64,000 nucleotides of DNA from Chlorokybus atmophyticus (Eukaryota > Streptophyta > Chlorokybophyceae > Chlorokybales > Chlorokybaceae), in NCBI GenBank assembly GCA_009103225.1, contig RHPI01002069.1:832802-896801 (forward strand), given 5' to 3'. This document shows, in pieces, positions 1 through 11,400 of the stretch. A model generated the notes under the pieces. The model worked only from the letters and a program-made list of their open reading frames with translations. It made no database searches and had not been told where the DNA came from. The translations under genes were made by a program, and so were the position numbers. How positions within the stretch are numbered: the first letter of the stretch is position 1; each line of letters starts with the position of its first letter.

Positions 1-761
1 ACAGCAAACTGCATGCACCTGTCCGTCATCGTCGCGGCTGCGCTTAACGCTACTAGCCTCCACCATCCTGCAGCTTGGGGCAGCTGCTCCTGTGCTGATC
101 GGCGGATGACAGCGAAACCCTTTCCGAAGCCCAACAGGGTATGCTCCGCAGATGTTTGGGGCGGTCACCACGTGCAAACAGCACCGAGCAAGCCTTACAC
201 CACTGCCAACAGCTCCAAGCATCCGAAGCACCAAGAAAGGAAACTGTATACGGTACACATGCTCAGCACGATACTAGTAAAGACACAGCCTACCGCGGCG
301 ATGTCCTCCTCCACCTCGCCGCCGCTCCCGCCGCCGTCCCCGTCGCTCAGTCTAAGTTCGCATGCTGCTGGCAGCCAAAACCGACACCAACCCTGTTTGA
401 CCGAGCCGGTTTTTTGCCGATCGCTATCGAGCTGTTTGGCGCCACATTGTGGAACGCAAGCCCCTGCCGTCCGTTTGCGAACGGTCGCCAACGACAAGCT
501 GGAACCAGCACGCACACCAAGGCCGTCCGATCTGACGTGGTAGTGGAGATTTGCTTGCGGGGTGCTAATAGTCGCAACACAATTAAGAGATTGCCTTATA
601 CGCAAGGAGCAGGCCGTCGAGGAGCATGAGAAGGAGAAAGAGAAGGACAAGGAGGAGGCGGTGGAGGATATTGTGTCGTGTGAACAAGCTGTCGGCCGAT
701 GCTAGAGTCGATGGTTGAGGTTAGGGTAGCTGTGCTGAGGTAAACTGTCTGTTGGCATGAG
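1..761. other. upstream region of the TMEM135-like gene, no gene called
   Basis: Open frames exist on both strands around 195-650, but none has a recognisable domain or clear splice structure. A G+C-rich stretch at 300-355 reads on the minus strand as an acidic, glycine-rich peptide (DGDGGGSGGEVEED), so a minus-strand exon of a divergent gene is possible. I could not find a convincing start or end for it. The rest is probably promoter and 5' UTR of the gene that starts at 762. Confidence 0.3.
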
Positions 762-3250
762 GTGATGGCGCCACGCGATGCTGCCGCCGGTGTGGTGGAC
801 GACAAGGCGGCGTTGGTGGTGGATGGGGCGGGCGTGGAGAGGAGTTTAAGCGGGTGTGCAGATGTTGACAGTGGTCACGACGGTTCACCCTCTACCAGCA
901 ACTCCCCTGCCGCTGCAGGAGCTGGAGGACACCAGCAACACTGCCCCAAGTGCTTGGAGAGGGAGACGGCAGTACACAGGTTCTTGAGGTCCACGCTCAG
1001 GGGAGCCGTCATTGGTGGTGGACTCAAAGGGGGCTTGCAGCTGTTTGCGCTGGTGGGACACCTCAGGAAAAGATCTTCGTTGCAGAGGTGTGTTCAACGT
1101 TCGCGCACGTGTGCGCAACACGTACCTCAATGCGCAATGGTGGTTTTGACATGTGGCATTAGGTCAGCATGGCACAAGTCAGCGTTTGTAGAGGCTGGCA
1201 CCCAGCAGCGTCTTTGTCTGCAGTGGCCTACAGCTGGTGCATGTGCTCAACACTGTTGACTGAGCAGCAGTGAGCAGTTCAGAGTTGAGAGATTGGTACG
1301 TTCGCAGGCGTGGTGCCAAGCTTCATTCTGTCAGCCATGAAGTGTCGCTTGTGGGCAGGGAGACCCTGCGCTATGCGCTGTTCCTGGGCACGTTTGCTGG
1401 CGGATTTTCATGCTTGGATGAGGCGCTGGCAGCTGTCTTTGGGCGCCGTAGGTAAGTCATGTTGAACTATGCTTCATTGCAACAACAGTGCAGCAGCGTT
1501 ACACCATCTTGTGGAGAACTGAGCATGTAGTTAATGCAAGCTACAAGTCAAAGTTGTGCAGCATGTTTAACTGCAACATAGCGTCCCAGTTAGCAAGAGA
1601 GTACTATTGCACAGGTCTGCTGGATGGAGATCCTTGCTGGCAGGAGGCCTGGCAGGCCCTGCGCTGCTGCTGACCGGATGGGGTTCTCGGCATTACAGCA
1701 TGGCCGTGTACATTTTGCTCAGAGGTCTGGTGCTGCTTGCACGCTGCGGGTTGAAGTGGGATCGGACAAAGAACTTTTGCAAGCCATTGGCCTGGAAACA
1801 TGGCGACGTGGCGCTGATGTGTCTGTCCTCAGCGCAGATATTGTGAGTAACCCTGGGTGTTTCATAAGTGCGCTGGTCTCGCGCTTTTCCTTGTAATGCA
1901 AGGGGGAAGTGTTGCACCACTGCGTCCTTGCACGTATCTCATCAGCTGTGGCCCACATGTGCTAGCTAGATGTAGATTAGGTCAGCAGTCTTTGGGGCAT
2001 TTCTCGTGGGCACCGTGCATGTTTGCACCTGGGAGATCAACATATGGCGCTGCTTGTGTGTCAGTTGTGGGAGGCATACTGAGCGTACTGAGGGAGCAGT
2101 GCAGCTGTGTGTACATCACAATGACTTGCCTTTAGACATCAGAGGACACGTGTTCCTCGCTGCTGATGTATTTGTAACTGTGCACAGATATGCCTGGATA
2201 CTGCAGCCGTCTACTCTTCCACCCTCCTACATCTCTTTTCTTAACAAGCATGGGGGCAAAGATGTGTCAATCATTCGTACTCTCGCTCAAATCATTGCGC
2301 GAGGGGGTGCAACAGGCCCGAACAGTCGTACAGCTTCAGCTCCTCCGCCTTCCAACCTGCCGAAGCTGCCTTGCCCGGTATGCTACTTGGTAGACTTATC
2401 AGTTGTGATTGAAGGGTGGTATGACAGTCGACCTGTCGGCAGGTGGTCCACTCAGGGCTGAGTTGCACATGGCACTACCTCTCGTTCTTCCCGTCTGCAT
2501 ACATGCGCGCCCTTCCCGTGTACCTACCTGTTTACCTGGTGCCAGCATTGCTGGTGCATCGCGCAGGCCTCCTCACAAGGTGTGCATTGTGTGGTACGGG
2601 CAGTGCAGCACTCTGGCTTTGTACAACCCTTCAAGCTTCTATCATTCAGGCCGTTGAACATCATTACCAAGGCGTTGATGGGAGCGTTTCGGTCGAGTGT
2701 TTTCCTAGCTGCCTACTGCACAACAGCTTGGTAAGCCCCGATTGCGCTGTGTATGCACGAAAGCCACAGCAGCAGCAGCATTTGTTACCACACGCATCAC
2801 TGCAGGGGTGGCACATGCCTGACGCATAACCTGCTGCAAAGCACCTCTGGTGCAAAGTTGGCGCTTGGAGCAGTGAGTACACGAACTTTTTGCTGTGTTT
2901 GTTGCCATGCGCAAGCCTGACAGGACCTAACGCTGAAGATTACACTTGTTCAGGCGCCTGCCGGTCTGGCTGTTCTGTTTGAGAAGAAAAGCCGCCGCAT
3001 GGAGCTGGCCCTGTACTGTACTGCCCGTGCGATCGAGAGCTTTGCACGCTGCACCACAGCGTGGGGTTGGGTCAAGGGCGTGCATCTCCTGCAAAGGCTT
3101 GATGTTGTGCTATTCAGTCTTGCAACAGCAACCATCATGCACTGCTACTCACGCGAACGAGACGTCTTCCGGTCCAAGTACCTCAACATCCTCGATTGGG
3201 TCTTTGGCGTACCACCAGAAGACCCTGGCGATTATGTCAAGTTGCACTGA
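762..3250 (+). CDS. TMEM135-like multi-pass membrane protein
   Basis: Multi-exon gene related to TMEM135, a membrane protein of peroxisomes and mitochondria with an N-terminal cysteine-rich region and a Tim17-like part. Exon 1 (762 to about 1087) carries a low-complexity N-terminus, then CPKCLE and a glycine-rich stretch (RGAVIGGGLKGGLQ). Later exons give ETLRYALFLGTFAGGF (about 1350-1410), LLAGGLAGPALLLTG (about 1632-1680), the soluble DIRGHVFLAADVF region (about 2138-2180), LSCTWHYLSFFPSAYM with hydrophobic helices (about 2460-2580), and a last exon (about 2957-3250) with ELALYCTARAIESF and LDWVFGVPPEDPGDY near the C-terminus, as in the family. Paired glycine-rich hydrophobic segments and the order of blocks support the call. 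The exon around 2640-2720 is less certain. Start 762 is the first ATG of the doublet in frame with the Cys-rich block. Subcellular site is inferred from the family only. Confidence 0.8.
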
Positions 3251-5524
3251 GGTTGCACTTGTTCATCAAAGAGTCAGCTCAGATGGACATGATTCGCTGG
3301 CGCTCATTCGCGCAGTTGCACCTGTCGAGGCTACATCCTCGTCACACCTCAAGGGTCTGCAAGCATGGCTGTCTTGTTAAATTGCGTTCTTGCTGCAAGT
3401 CAGCTATGTGTAAGTGTATATTGCTGCGTAGCTTAGGTAGGGTAGGGTAATTGGTGACTCGTATGCTTGCTTCCTGAAAGCGGAAGGCTCCGGCGCGGGT
3501 CCTGGTGACAGCGTGCAAAGTGAACCTGGATTGAGAGTGAGCGTCAGTTTGAGTTGCCTACCCAAAGTGATGTGCTCTGAGTTGTGCCGTTTCGTTGGTG
3601 AGAGGTATCGGCTCACCGGTCGTGTGCGATTGCGCAGAGTGTAGTCTTCAACTGCGCCTCCAACTGTGTGCATGCTCTGGGCATGAGGTCTGCTAACAGG
3701 CAAAGCATGCGAGCATGGCGTGACCTTCAGCACTTGTGTATTGTTTATGGCAGTGTCACCTTCAGCTTGAGGTAAATGCAGCTCTGACCATATGCTGCAA
3801 TGGCCCCAGCCATGTAGGTTGTGTGGGGAGACTATGACACATTGTATCCGCAAGTTGGCACCAAAGATTTTGGACAGCGAATATTTTCAAGGGCTTCAGT
3901 CGAGTGCTCTCACATGAAGGGATTGGGTATTTTGTTGCAGTGATCCGGCAATCCATTGCGGAGATGACAGTGCAGAGGTGTGTTGGCACATATCCTTTGC
4001 GACAGCATAGGGTACAGGAACCCGTGGTAATACTGACTGCCAAGCGCACAACAAAACACCAACAGCACAATCTTTGGTGAACAACACCACCACCGCTAGC
4101 CTACAGGGGCTCTATTCTAAGTGAATGCAAGTGTATGTGCGTGGGCAGGGCAGGCAGAGGGAGCAGCGAGCTTAACCTGCAGTCGAGTAGAGTCCGCTGC
4201 TACCTTGTACTGTCCCTGCAATGATACATGATGCTAGACAAAAGAAGGGAAGAGATTCACCCAACCAGGCACGTCAAAAGGCACTGCCGTAGCTCAACAT
4301 ACTAGTATTATGCTACATCTGGTAGGGGCATCCAACCGCACGCAACTGTGTTCTCACTTGTCAAGCATAAGCGTTGTTGCAACGTGTGCTGTGAGCAGAT
4401 GCCAAGTTACACGACGTGCCAGTGCAGAGAGCGCGAATGCAACAATCGTGCACCAGCGTGTTTGCATGCCATCACCCCCTGCGCACACAACTACTCTGCT
4501 GACACACACGACAAGACTTGCGTTGCGTGTGTCACACTCCCATGCATGCCACAAGCCTTGCATCGCATATACTTCACACAGCAGCATGTCTGTATCTGGT
4601 GTGACTTTTGCCGTTGGTGAGGCATGCACCGACTCCGCACAACTGAGCACATACAGCAAACACGGGTTGCAGCGCGAAGGCGCCATAGTGTTATTTAGTT
4701 CGCTCACTGCCGTTGTGTTTATTGTCAAGCAGGGATGCATGCATGACAATCACACGTCAGTCATCAGCGACACTCACCTTGTGTAAGCCCGAAACAAGGT
4801 GAGTGACACCAACTAGACAGCACTGCTGTCGCAGCAGGCTGCTGTAACCTGTGATGACAACTGCTGCGCCAGACCCAGTCAGCGAACGTCCACATGCGCA
4901 GCCGGTTTCGAGTGCAAGCGGCGGCGGCGGCGGCGGCGGCGGCGGTAGTGGCAAGGAGTAAAGGGGAGTGAGACTAAGACTAAGACGGCCGGAGGAGGCA
5001 AAGAGGCACAAAGTTCCCTCACAGATAAGGGTGCCTTGCGCACGTTCAAAGAGGCCGCACTGTGCTGAGCTGTGCAGCCTTTGATCTACGCTTCAAGAAA
5101 TACGCACACAGCCAGGTACAAGAAGGCACTTGCCTTGGTTTGAGTTACACTCTCTGTTTGTTTTGGGGTATGCCTAGCCAGCATTGCTGTTTGCAGTGCA
5201 AGCTCGTTCGGTCCCAGCACAGTCGCTGCAAGCTGCCAGTAGCATACCTGCGTCAGCACTGCACACGCAGGCACACAAATGCGTGCACACACGCGCACGG
5301 ATACACACAAACATGCACATGCGCGTGCGCCCGCATGCGCGGCATGGTATTAGAGATGACGATGATGAGCGGAACGCTCTCCAAACACACAGTGCATGAA
5401 GCGCAGTTGTGCGCAGCACAGAGGTGACACAATCGACAACCCTCATATACACATCTGTTATCTGATGCGTGCGTGTGCCTGTGTGTGTCCTCAGTCTCTT
5501 CAACCACACGAGAAGAAACACCAC
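3251..5524. other. intergenic stretch, no confident gene
   Basis: Contains the 3' flank of the TMEM135-like gene and the 5' flank of the Nudix gene. Several exon-like pieces can be read on the plus strand at 3450-3640 (a 50-60 codon frame ending in a stop at about 3645), 3850-3905 and 3940-3995. They match nothing I recognise and do not join into a convincing protein. A CGG trinucleotide run lies near 4918-4945, and a CA/TG-rich stretch at 5260-5340. Confidence 0.35.
4918..4946 (+). repeat. CGG trinucleotide microsatellite
   Basis: About nine uninterrupted copies of GGC/CGG, followed by GGTAGTGGC. It does not lie in a gene I can call. Confidence 0.9.
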
Positions 5525-6982
5525 ATGCTGAGGCCGTTAAGGACTTTCATACTTGCGCACCATCACCATCGGCGCCACTTCACCACTCCAACACGCCTCC
5601 ACAGCAGCTCCAGCAGCATCAGCGCCGCTTTCGCCAACTTCGTGCGCGACAACAACAACGCCCGCACTGCCGCCATGGCAGGTGATGCTGCCGAGGTGGT
5701 CGCTGGCTCCAAGCTGGAGTTCAGACTGGCGGAGTGGCCGGATGAGGATGTAGCGGCCCTCAGGACACGCCTCACCAATCATGCCCCGCCAGGTGGTGAG
5801 ACGACATTGTTCTGTGATGCAGTTGTTGTGTATAGTGCAGGTGTGCATGCCCTATCCCAGCTGGTTGGTTATGCCACTCAGCATCCATTGGTTGTACGTG
5901 TGCAGATGTGCCTGGTTCGCCGTCACGCGTGGTGCAAAAGACGGAAGCCAACCGCGCAGCGGTGCTCGTACCTCTCTTCAGGTGCACAACAACAACATGT
6001 GTCAAGCTGCCAAGCTGTTGTAGTCTTCTCAACTGGTACTTGTGTACGCATGCACCACACAAGTCAGGGACGTGCACGGCGGCGACACACGAGTGCTGCT
6101 CACCAAACGCTCATCCCGGCTCTCCACTCACAAAGGTAAAGCATGTTGACTTGAAGTCGGCTGCACACGGCCACAAGTATGCAGTGCGTGTCACTTGTCA
6201 CAAGTCACAACTGTGCACTACAAACAGGGGAGGTTTCGCTGCCGGGAGGGCGGCTGGACCCATCCGACGGTGGAGATGATGCAGTGGCGGCGCTGCGCGA
6301 AGCGCATGAAGAGATTGGACTGGTAAGGGAAGCAGTTGCAGGCACATGCACGTTCGATACTTTGCACACGATGTGACAACATGTGATTGGTGTGCAAGGA
6401 CCCAAGCTGCGTGAATGTCGTTGGCCAGCTGCCCTCCTTCCTATCAAAGGTATGTTGCGTGCCACAGATGCAAAGGCAGTTTGTAGAAGACAGTGCAGAC
6501 ATGAGCGAATGATGCGGTTGCCATGTGCTGTCAGCATCTACTGCACGTCACGCCCGTGGTTGGCGTGCTGTCCGGCGGCGTGGTGTTTGAGCCGCGCCTC
6601 AACGCGGATGAAGTTGAGGAGATATTCGAAGCCCCGCTGGCTATATTTCTCAAGGTATTTGGCGGGCATGTACATGCGTGCGTGCGTGCGTGCGTGCGTG
6701 CGCGTGTGTCAGTTTTGGGCTCTCATGAAACAGCACATCAGACACAACCCCTGTCTATTTCTTGACGCACAGAGTGAGGGACACCGGCATCAGGACATTG
6801 CCTCCCCTGTGGACCGGAGGTCTGAGGAGCGCGAGGCTCAGCTGCGGCTGCACTACTTTGACCACGGGGGTTACGTCGTGTGGGGCCTCACGGCTGCCGT
6901 GCTGATACGCGCGGCATCGGTGTATTATGGCACTCAGCCGGCATTTCAGGAGTTTGCCGATGTGCCCTGCGGTCATAGGTGA
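5525..6982 (+). CDS. Nudix hydrolase, CoA-diphosphatase (NUDT7/8-like)
   Basis: Predicted to cleave coenzyme A and acyl-CoA to phosphopantetheine and adenosine 3',5'-bisphosphate. Exons read AAVLVPLF, then TRVLLTKRSSRLSTHK, then the Nudix box: GEVSLPGGRLDPSDGG followed by REAHEEIGL (about 6229-6322). This has the G(x5)E(x7)REUxEExGU layout, and LLTKRSxxLSxHxGEVxLPGG is typical of the CoA diphosphatase branch. Later exons give HVTPVVGVL, LNADEVEEIFEAPLAIFL and a C-terminal FDHGGYVVWGLTAAVL segment, also typical. Start: ATG 5525 opens an N-terminus rich in Arg, His and Ser with no acidic residues, which looks like a mitochondrial or plastid presequence. ATG 5675 (MAGDAAEVV) is an alternative giving a cytosolic form. 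No C-terminal SKL is seen (it ends CGHR), so peroxisomal PTS1 import is not supported. Confidence 0.85.
6671..6705 (+). repeat. (GCGT)n microsatellite in an intron of the Nudix gene
   Basis: About seven copies of the tetranucleotide GCGT lie just downstream of the splice donor after FLK. Confidence 0.85.
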
Positions 6983-8446
6983 CGCTTTGTGATGCAGCGA
7001 CAGGGACTCTCAGGACTGTCTCGTTGGTCGCAACGTGGCATATCAATGGCTGTTAGCCAACCACTATGACAAAACCAACCCAAAGAAAAATCAAGTGTGC
7101 ATGTGTTGACTGAGTTACTGCATGAGCCCCTTGGATGTGCAAGGCAACAGTTTGTGCATACACGATACCACCATGCGAGTTGGAGGCTTTCTTCTATGCG
7201 ACATTGTTGATAAGCTCAAGAGTTGTTGAATTGGGATGTGGTTGATTGCGTATGGTAATGCATGCATGTGGCGTACGACCTGTACACCTTGTGACAATTG
7301 GCATTGATGCAAGCAGCTTTGCTAGTTCTCACCGACGAGCAGGACGATGTGGTGTTTGGATGGCCTAACATAAGCAAAAATGGTGCCCATGCTGTTTTCA
7401 GAAAATTCAGCACACACGCCGTCTATACTAACTTGTGGTATAGTATACTGCTAGCAAGAGCAGTTTCATCCGTGTTGGTAACAGCAACTTGCTACTGAAC
7501 ATGCATAACTACAGCGGCGACATACTTAATGGTGCTCAGCCGACTGCACATGTTGTACACAGCATGTGCGGTTTGCCATTCGTCACCGTAAGCACGATGC
7601 CGCTGTAGTTGTACACCTTCAGCACCAAGTATCCCCCCCTCCCCCTCTGCATTAAACCAATGCACGCGGCTGCGCCTGAGCAGTTGAGATCAGCGCACTT
7701 AAGGTTGTTCGAGTACGGGTCCAAAGCACCAACGCACACACAGCGTCCAGCGTCAGCACCTCCAGCCGCCCCACTTCATGCAGATCTGATCCGATGGCAG
7801 CTTCTTCTCCTGCGTGGTTGACAAACGCCGCCTGCGGTTCAACGTGGACAAGCCTTCCTAGCTAGAACATGTCAGTAAGACAGCTTCATACCAGCTCACA
7901 GTGAGCCGTTGTGGCAGTTGAGGTGAGCCGCCCGACTCGACTCTCCGACCCCCTCGCATTTGCGGCGATCGCCAAATCTGCCATGCGCTTCTGGGTGTGC
8001 ACTGTTCCACCGAGAAACGGTGCAACAGGTTACCCATGCAAGGCATGCCAGCACAGCCGCAAGGCTCATACCTTTCCTCGCAGCCCAGCCCTCCGCACCA
8101 TCCTCAACCACCGCCGCCGCCCCCGCCGCCGCTTGTCGTTGATAGCTTTGTGGCCTTCACAGCATAGGATTGTCGCAACCGTAGCACGCAACGAATTTGA
8201 ATATCTTGTGGCGGGAATTAGGGTTTGCCAGCTGGCATACAGGCGGTGGCCGCGAGGGTGGCGGTGGTGCGGCCGAGGTGGAGGAGGACGAGAAGGAGGA
8301 GGGGCCATTCACCCAGCGCTAAAATTTGTTCTGTGGATGCAACTTTAGATCTGCGCTATGACTGTTCCCAGCTGGCATGGATCGGCAGCCGCAGCGTTGT
8401 GGCACCGTTACTGCTGAAGGGTTCTACAGCGTGAGGCTGCTTCGCC
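6983..8446. other. intergenic stretch with unassigned exon-like frames
   Basis: No gene can be called. Protein-like pieces on the plus strand include 7463-7588 (an exon-like frame with donor GTAAGC), 7804-7861 (FFSCVVDKRRLRFNVDKPS then stop), 8090-8167 (a run of eight prolines, then LVVDSFVAFTA and stop) and 8240-8322 (acidic tail ending GPFTQR and stop). They could be last exons of one or two small genes, but no upstream structure supports them. A short inverted repeat pairs about 7506-7522 with 7595-7612 (core AACTACAGCGGC). Confidence 0.3.
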
Positions 8447-11400
8447 ATGTCGACTGTGAGGAGCTCAAGGGAGGACCATGCTGCTGCTGGCAAACGCAAG
8501 GTACTGTGGGTGACTTCTGTGAGCTTCCAAGTGCTTCGTTTGTGCGTTGAGTTGATGCTCTACAAGTGTAACTACCGTTTGAATAGTTTTGCCGTCATGA
8601 CAGTACAGTCCGCTGCGTCCGGAAGCGACGATAGCATGCATGCACATACATTGCAAGCCGACGCCTAGCATGCTGCATGATATCAATGTGTTCGGGCGTC
8701 CCGCGGCACAGTACAACACTGGATCTGTGCAGCAAACCTTGTAGCACAAACATCAGGGCCTTGCTGCATACGTTTGAGCTGTGATCAGTGGCAACCCTAT
8801 ACTTGTTCAGGCGCATTCAATTCAAGCAGTCTTGTTGCCCTTGTGCATGCGTGTGCTGTATGGTTGTAGAACAATGTTGGTTAAGCTTTGGGACGCTGCA
8901 TTGGCAGTCAGCTATGTGCATGACTGCTGCGGGCAAGCCTTGCTGCGGATCGTCGTGTACGTGTACCGTCTACAACAGGCATGTCAGTGTGGTGCTTGAT
9001 GACATCAAACACTTGCGAACCATGTGACACTGCAGAACTCTTGATTGGATGCGCGGGCTGATACTGCGGGCAGCATGTGCGTACAGTCATGTATCGTCGA
9101 TCTATTGCTGTCAACGTTTCGGAACATTCAGACTGATCTTCATCAAGCACTTGCCGATGTGCTGTTGTCAGTAAGGACGACTGCTTGTCTCATCTTACTG
9201 CATGATGGGTTTGCTGATCTATGCGTGCCTCATCACACCTAGATACTTGCCACGAATGAGGCATTGGTTGAACGTAACAGTAGTAATAAGTTTGCAACCT
9301 AATGTAACGTGTTAGTTGCTGTGGGCCTGGTATTATGCTGTGACCTTGCAGTAGCTCACACAGTTGCTGCTGCAGCTTCAAGAGTACCGACTCAAGAAGC
9401 AGCAAGAAGCAGAGGACAGGGCAAAGCGCACTTCTCAGTCTCCGGCTGCTACTACAAGCGCCAGTGAAGCATTTGCAGCCACATTTGAGGCCGATTCACG
9501 CTTCAATGCAGATTTATCAGAGTCACTTCCGCCTGCACGATCACACTCCAATGGGTCTCCACAATTGAGTCGTGTAGCAGATCAGCCTTCAAGCCAAGAC
9601 ATCAAGCGTATTGAAGCGCTTCCACAGGCTGTGGACTTGCACACCATCGCACCAACCTATGAACTTCCATCAACTCCATTGCCAGAATTCAGCTCATCAG
9701 CAAACACTGAGAGACCAGCACAACCAGCTCCATTTCGGGTTGTGGAGAATGGCATCCCTTTCAGGGACGACAGAGGCTCAATTGACCAGATGTTGAATGA
9801 ACGACTAAGTGGACACCTTGAGCATCAGCTGCATACCACCGTTCATTCACAGGTAAGGCGTGCATGTCATGTAGCTTTACGAAGTATGCGTCATTGTTAA
9901 GGTACGACTTATGGCAGCCATATGCCTGCTGACACTGTGCGGGTCGCTTACCAGGCCAATGGTTCATTGTTTCACCATGCAACCCCAAAGAGCAGCGGCC
10001 TGCCAGAAGACCGCTCACTGCCTCTGCAACCACAGCAAAATGGGGAAGCATCATATGCAGCCAATTCTGTTTCACAGATTCCCGACGAGCATGTCAGGTC
10101 ATTCTCTTCGGCCAGCATGAGCCACCGTGCTGGTGCAGCACCACCACCGCCACCTTCCAAGTCTGATAAGATTGATGTAAGTTTGCATGCTATGCACACA
10201 TTCAGTGACCGTCGCGGTGTATTGGGACTCGTGCTGCTCGCGACACGAGGAACTGCTACAGTAGCTCATTAGCACTTACATGCACCAGGAGCGGTACACC
10301 GCACTCATTGAAGCAGCCACTACAAGGGAAGCCAAGTATGCTGAGCTGCAAGATGCATACAACAAGTTGCAAGCACGTGCACTTGATGCAGAGCGGAGTT
10401 TGAAAGCTTCGGCAGTAGCCTCAGCACAGACCCTGCAAGCGCTTCGAGACAGTCATGCAGAGGAATTGCGGTCTCTGCAATTCCAACATGCAAAGCTTCA
10501 GGTACTGCAACGTGTTCGTGCCTGTATGATGTTGTTTGCCATGTGGCTGTTGGCCAACCCTGGAAATTTACACTATGTTTGGCAGAATGAGCTTGAAACC
10601 ATGCAGCTTCAGCAGAAAGGTTTTCGCACAGGGTTGCAAAAGGCAAATGAGGAGAAGGCAGCCCTTCTGCGCAAGGCATGTGTTTGTTTAGGTAGCAGTA
10701 TTGTCTAGAGCTGTCGTCTGCAGTTTAGTTAGTAGGTAGCGATGATGACATTCCATGACTGCAGGTTGAAGACTTGACGCAGTCTCAAGCAGCGTTGCAG
10801 GCTCAGTGGCCTTCATCCAAGGTAGGACTGCCCGACTGTGTTGAACTGCACATGCTGTGCACATGGGATTTACACATTGATGACCAACTGAATACCCGGC
10901 ATACTTGCAGGTGTCGGAGTTTGATGCGAAGCAGGAGCAGTGGCAGAAAGAGCGCCAGCAACTTGAGGCTGAGTTGCAAGCAGCATTTGAACTTCGGGAG
11001 CGCTCAGAGGAGGATCGGCGAAAGGTATGCATGAAACGTGTGTACATGTGTGCACTTGTTAAGATGCGTGCCATCCAAGCTGAGGTGATGAACCTGAACA
11101 GGCGATGTTACTGGTAGCGGCAACCAAAGCACAATTTGACGAGGTGTCTGCTGAGCGTACTTCCTTGCAGCGGGCAAGGGTATGGCTAGAATAAAAATTT
11201 GCCTCTGCGTGCTCCAGGACGAAATCACACAGTGACGCACATCTGCTTTTTGCAGGATGATATGGCTGCGCAGTTGCGAGTTGCCAAGTTGCGATTGCAA
11301 GAAGCCGAAGAAGACCAGTACAAGGTTGGCTCATGGTTCCTATGTTAGAACAAGGCTGGCACATGGCTATACTTGGGTAGTCTTTGGCAACCGGTTCCCT

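Noticed and set aside
5260-5345. Cys/His-rich frames on both strands.
   Set aside because: They arise from CA/TG repeats read in several frames and show no codon bias or splice structure.
7800-8340. Plus- and minus-strand frames with polyproline and acidic tails.
   Set aside because: Both strands look protein-like and no complete gene model can be built, so no gene is called.
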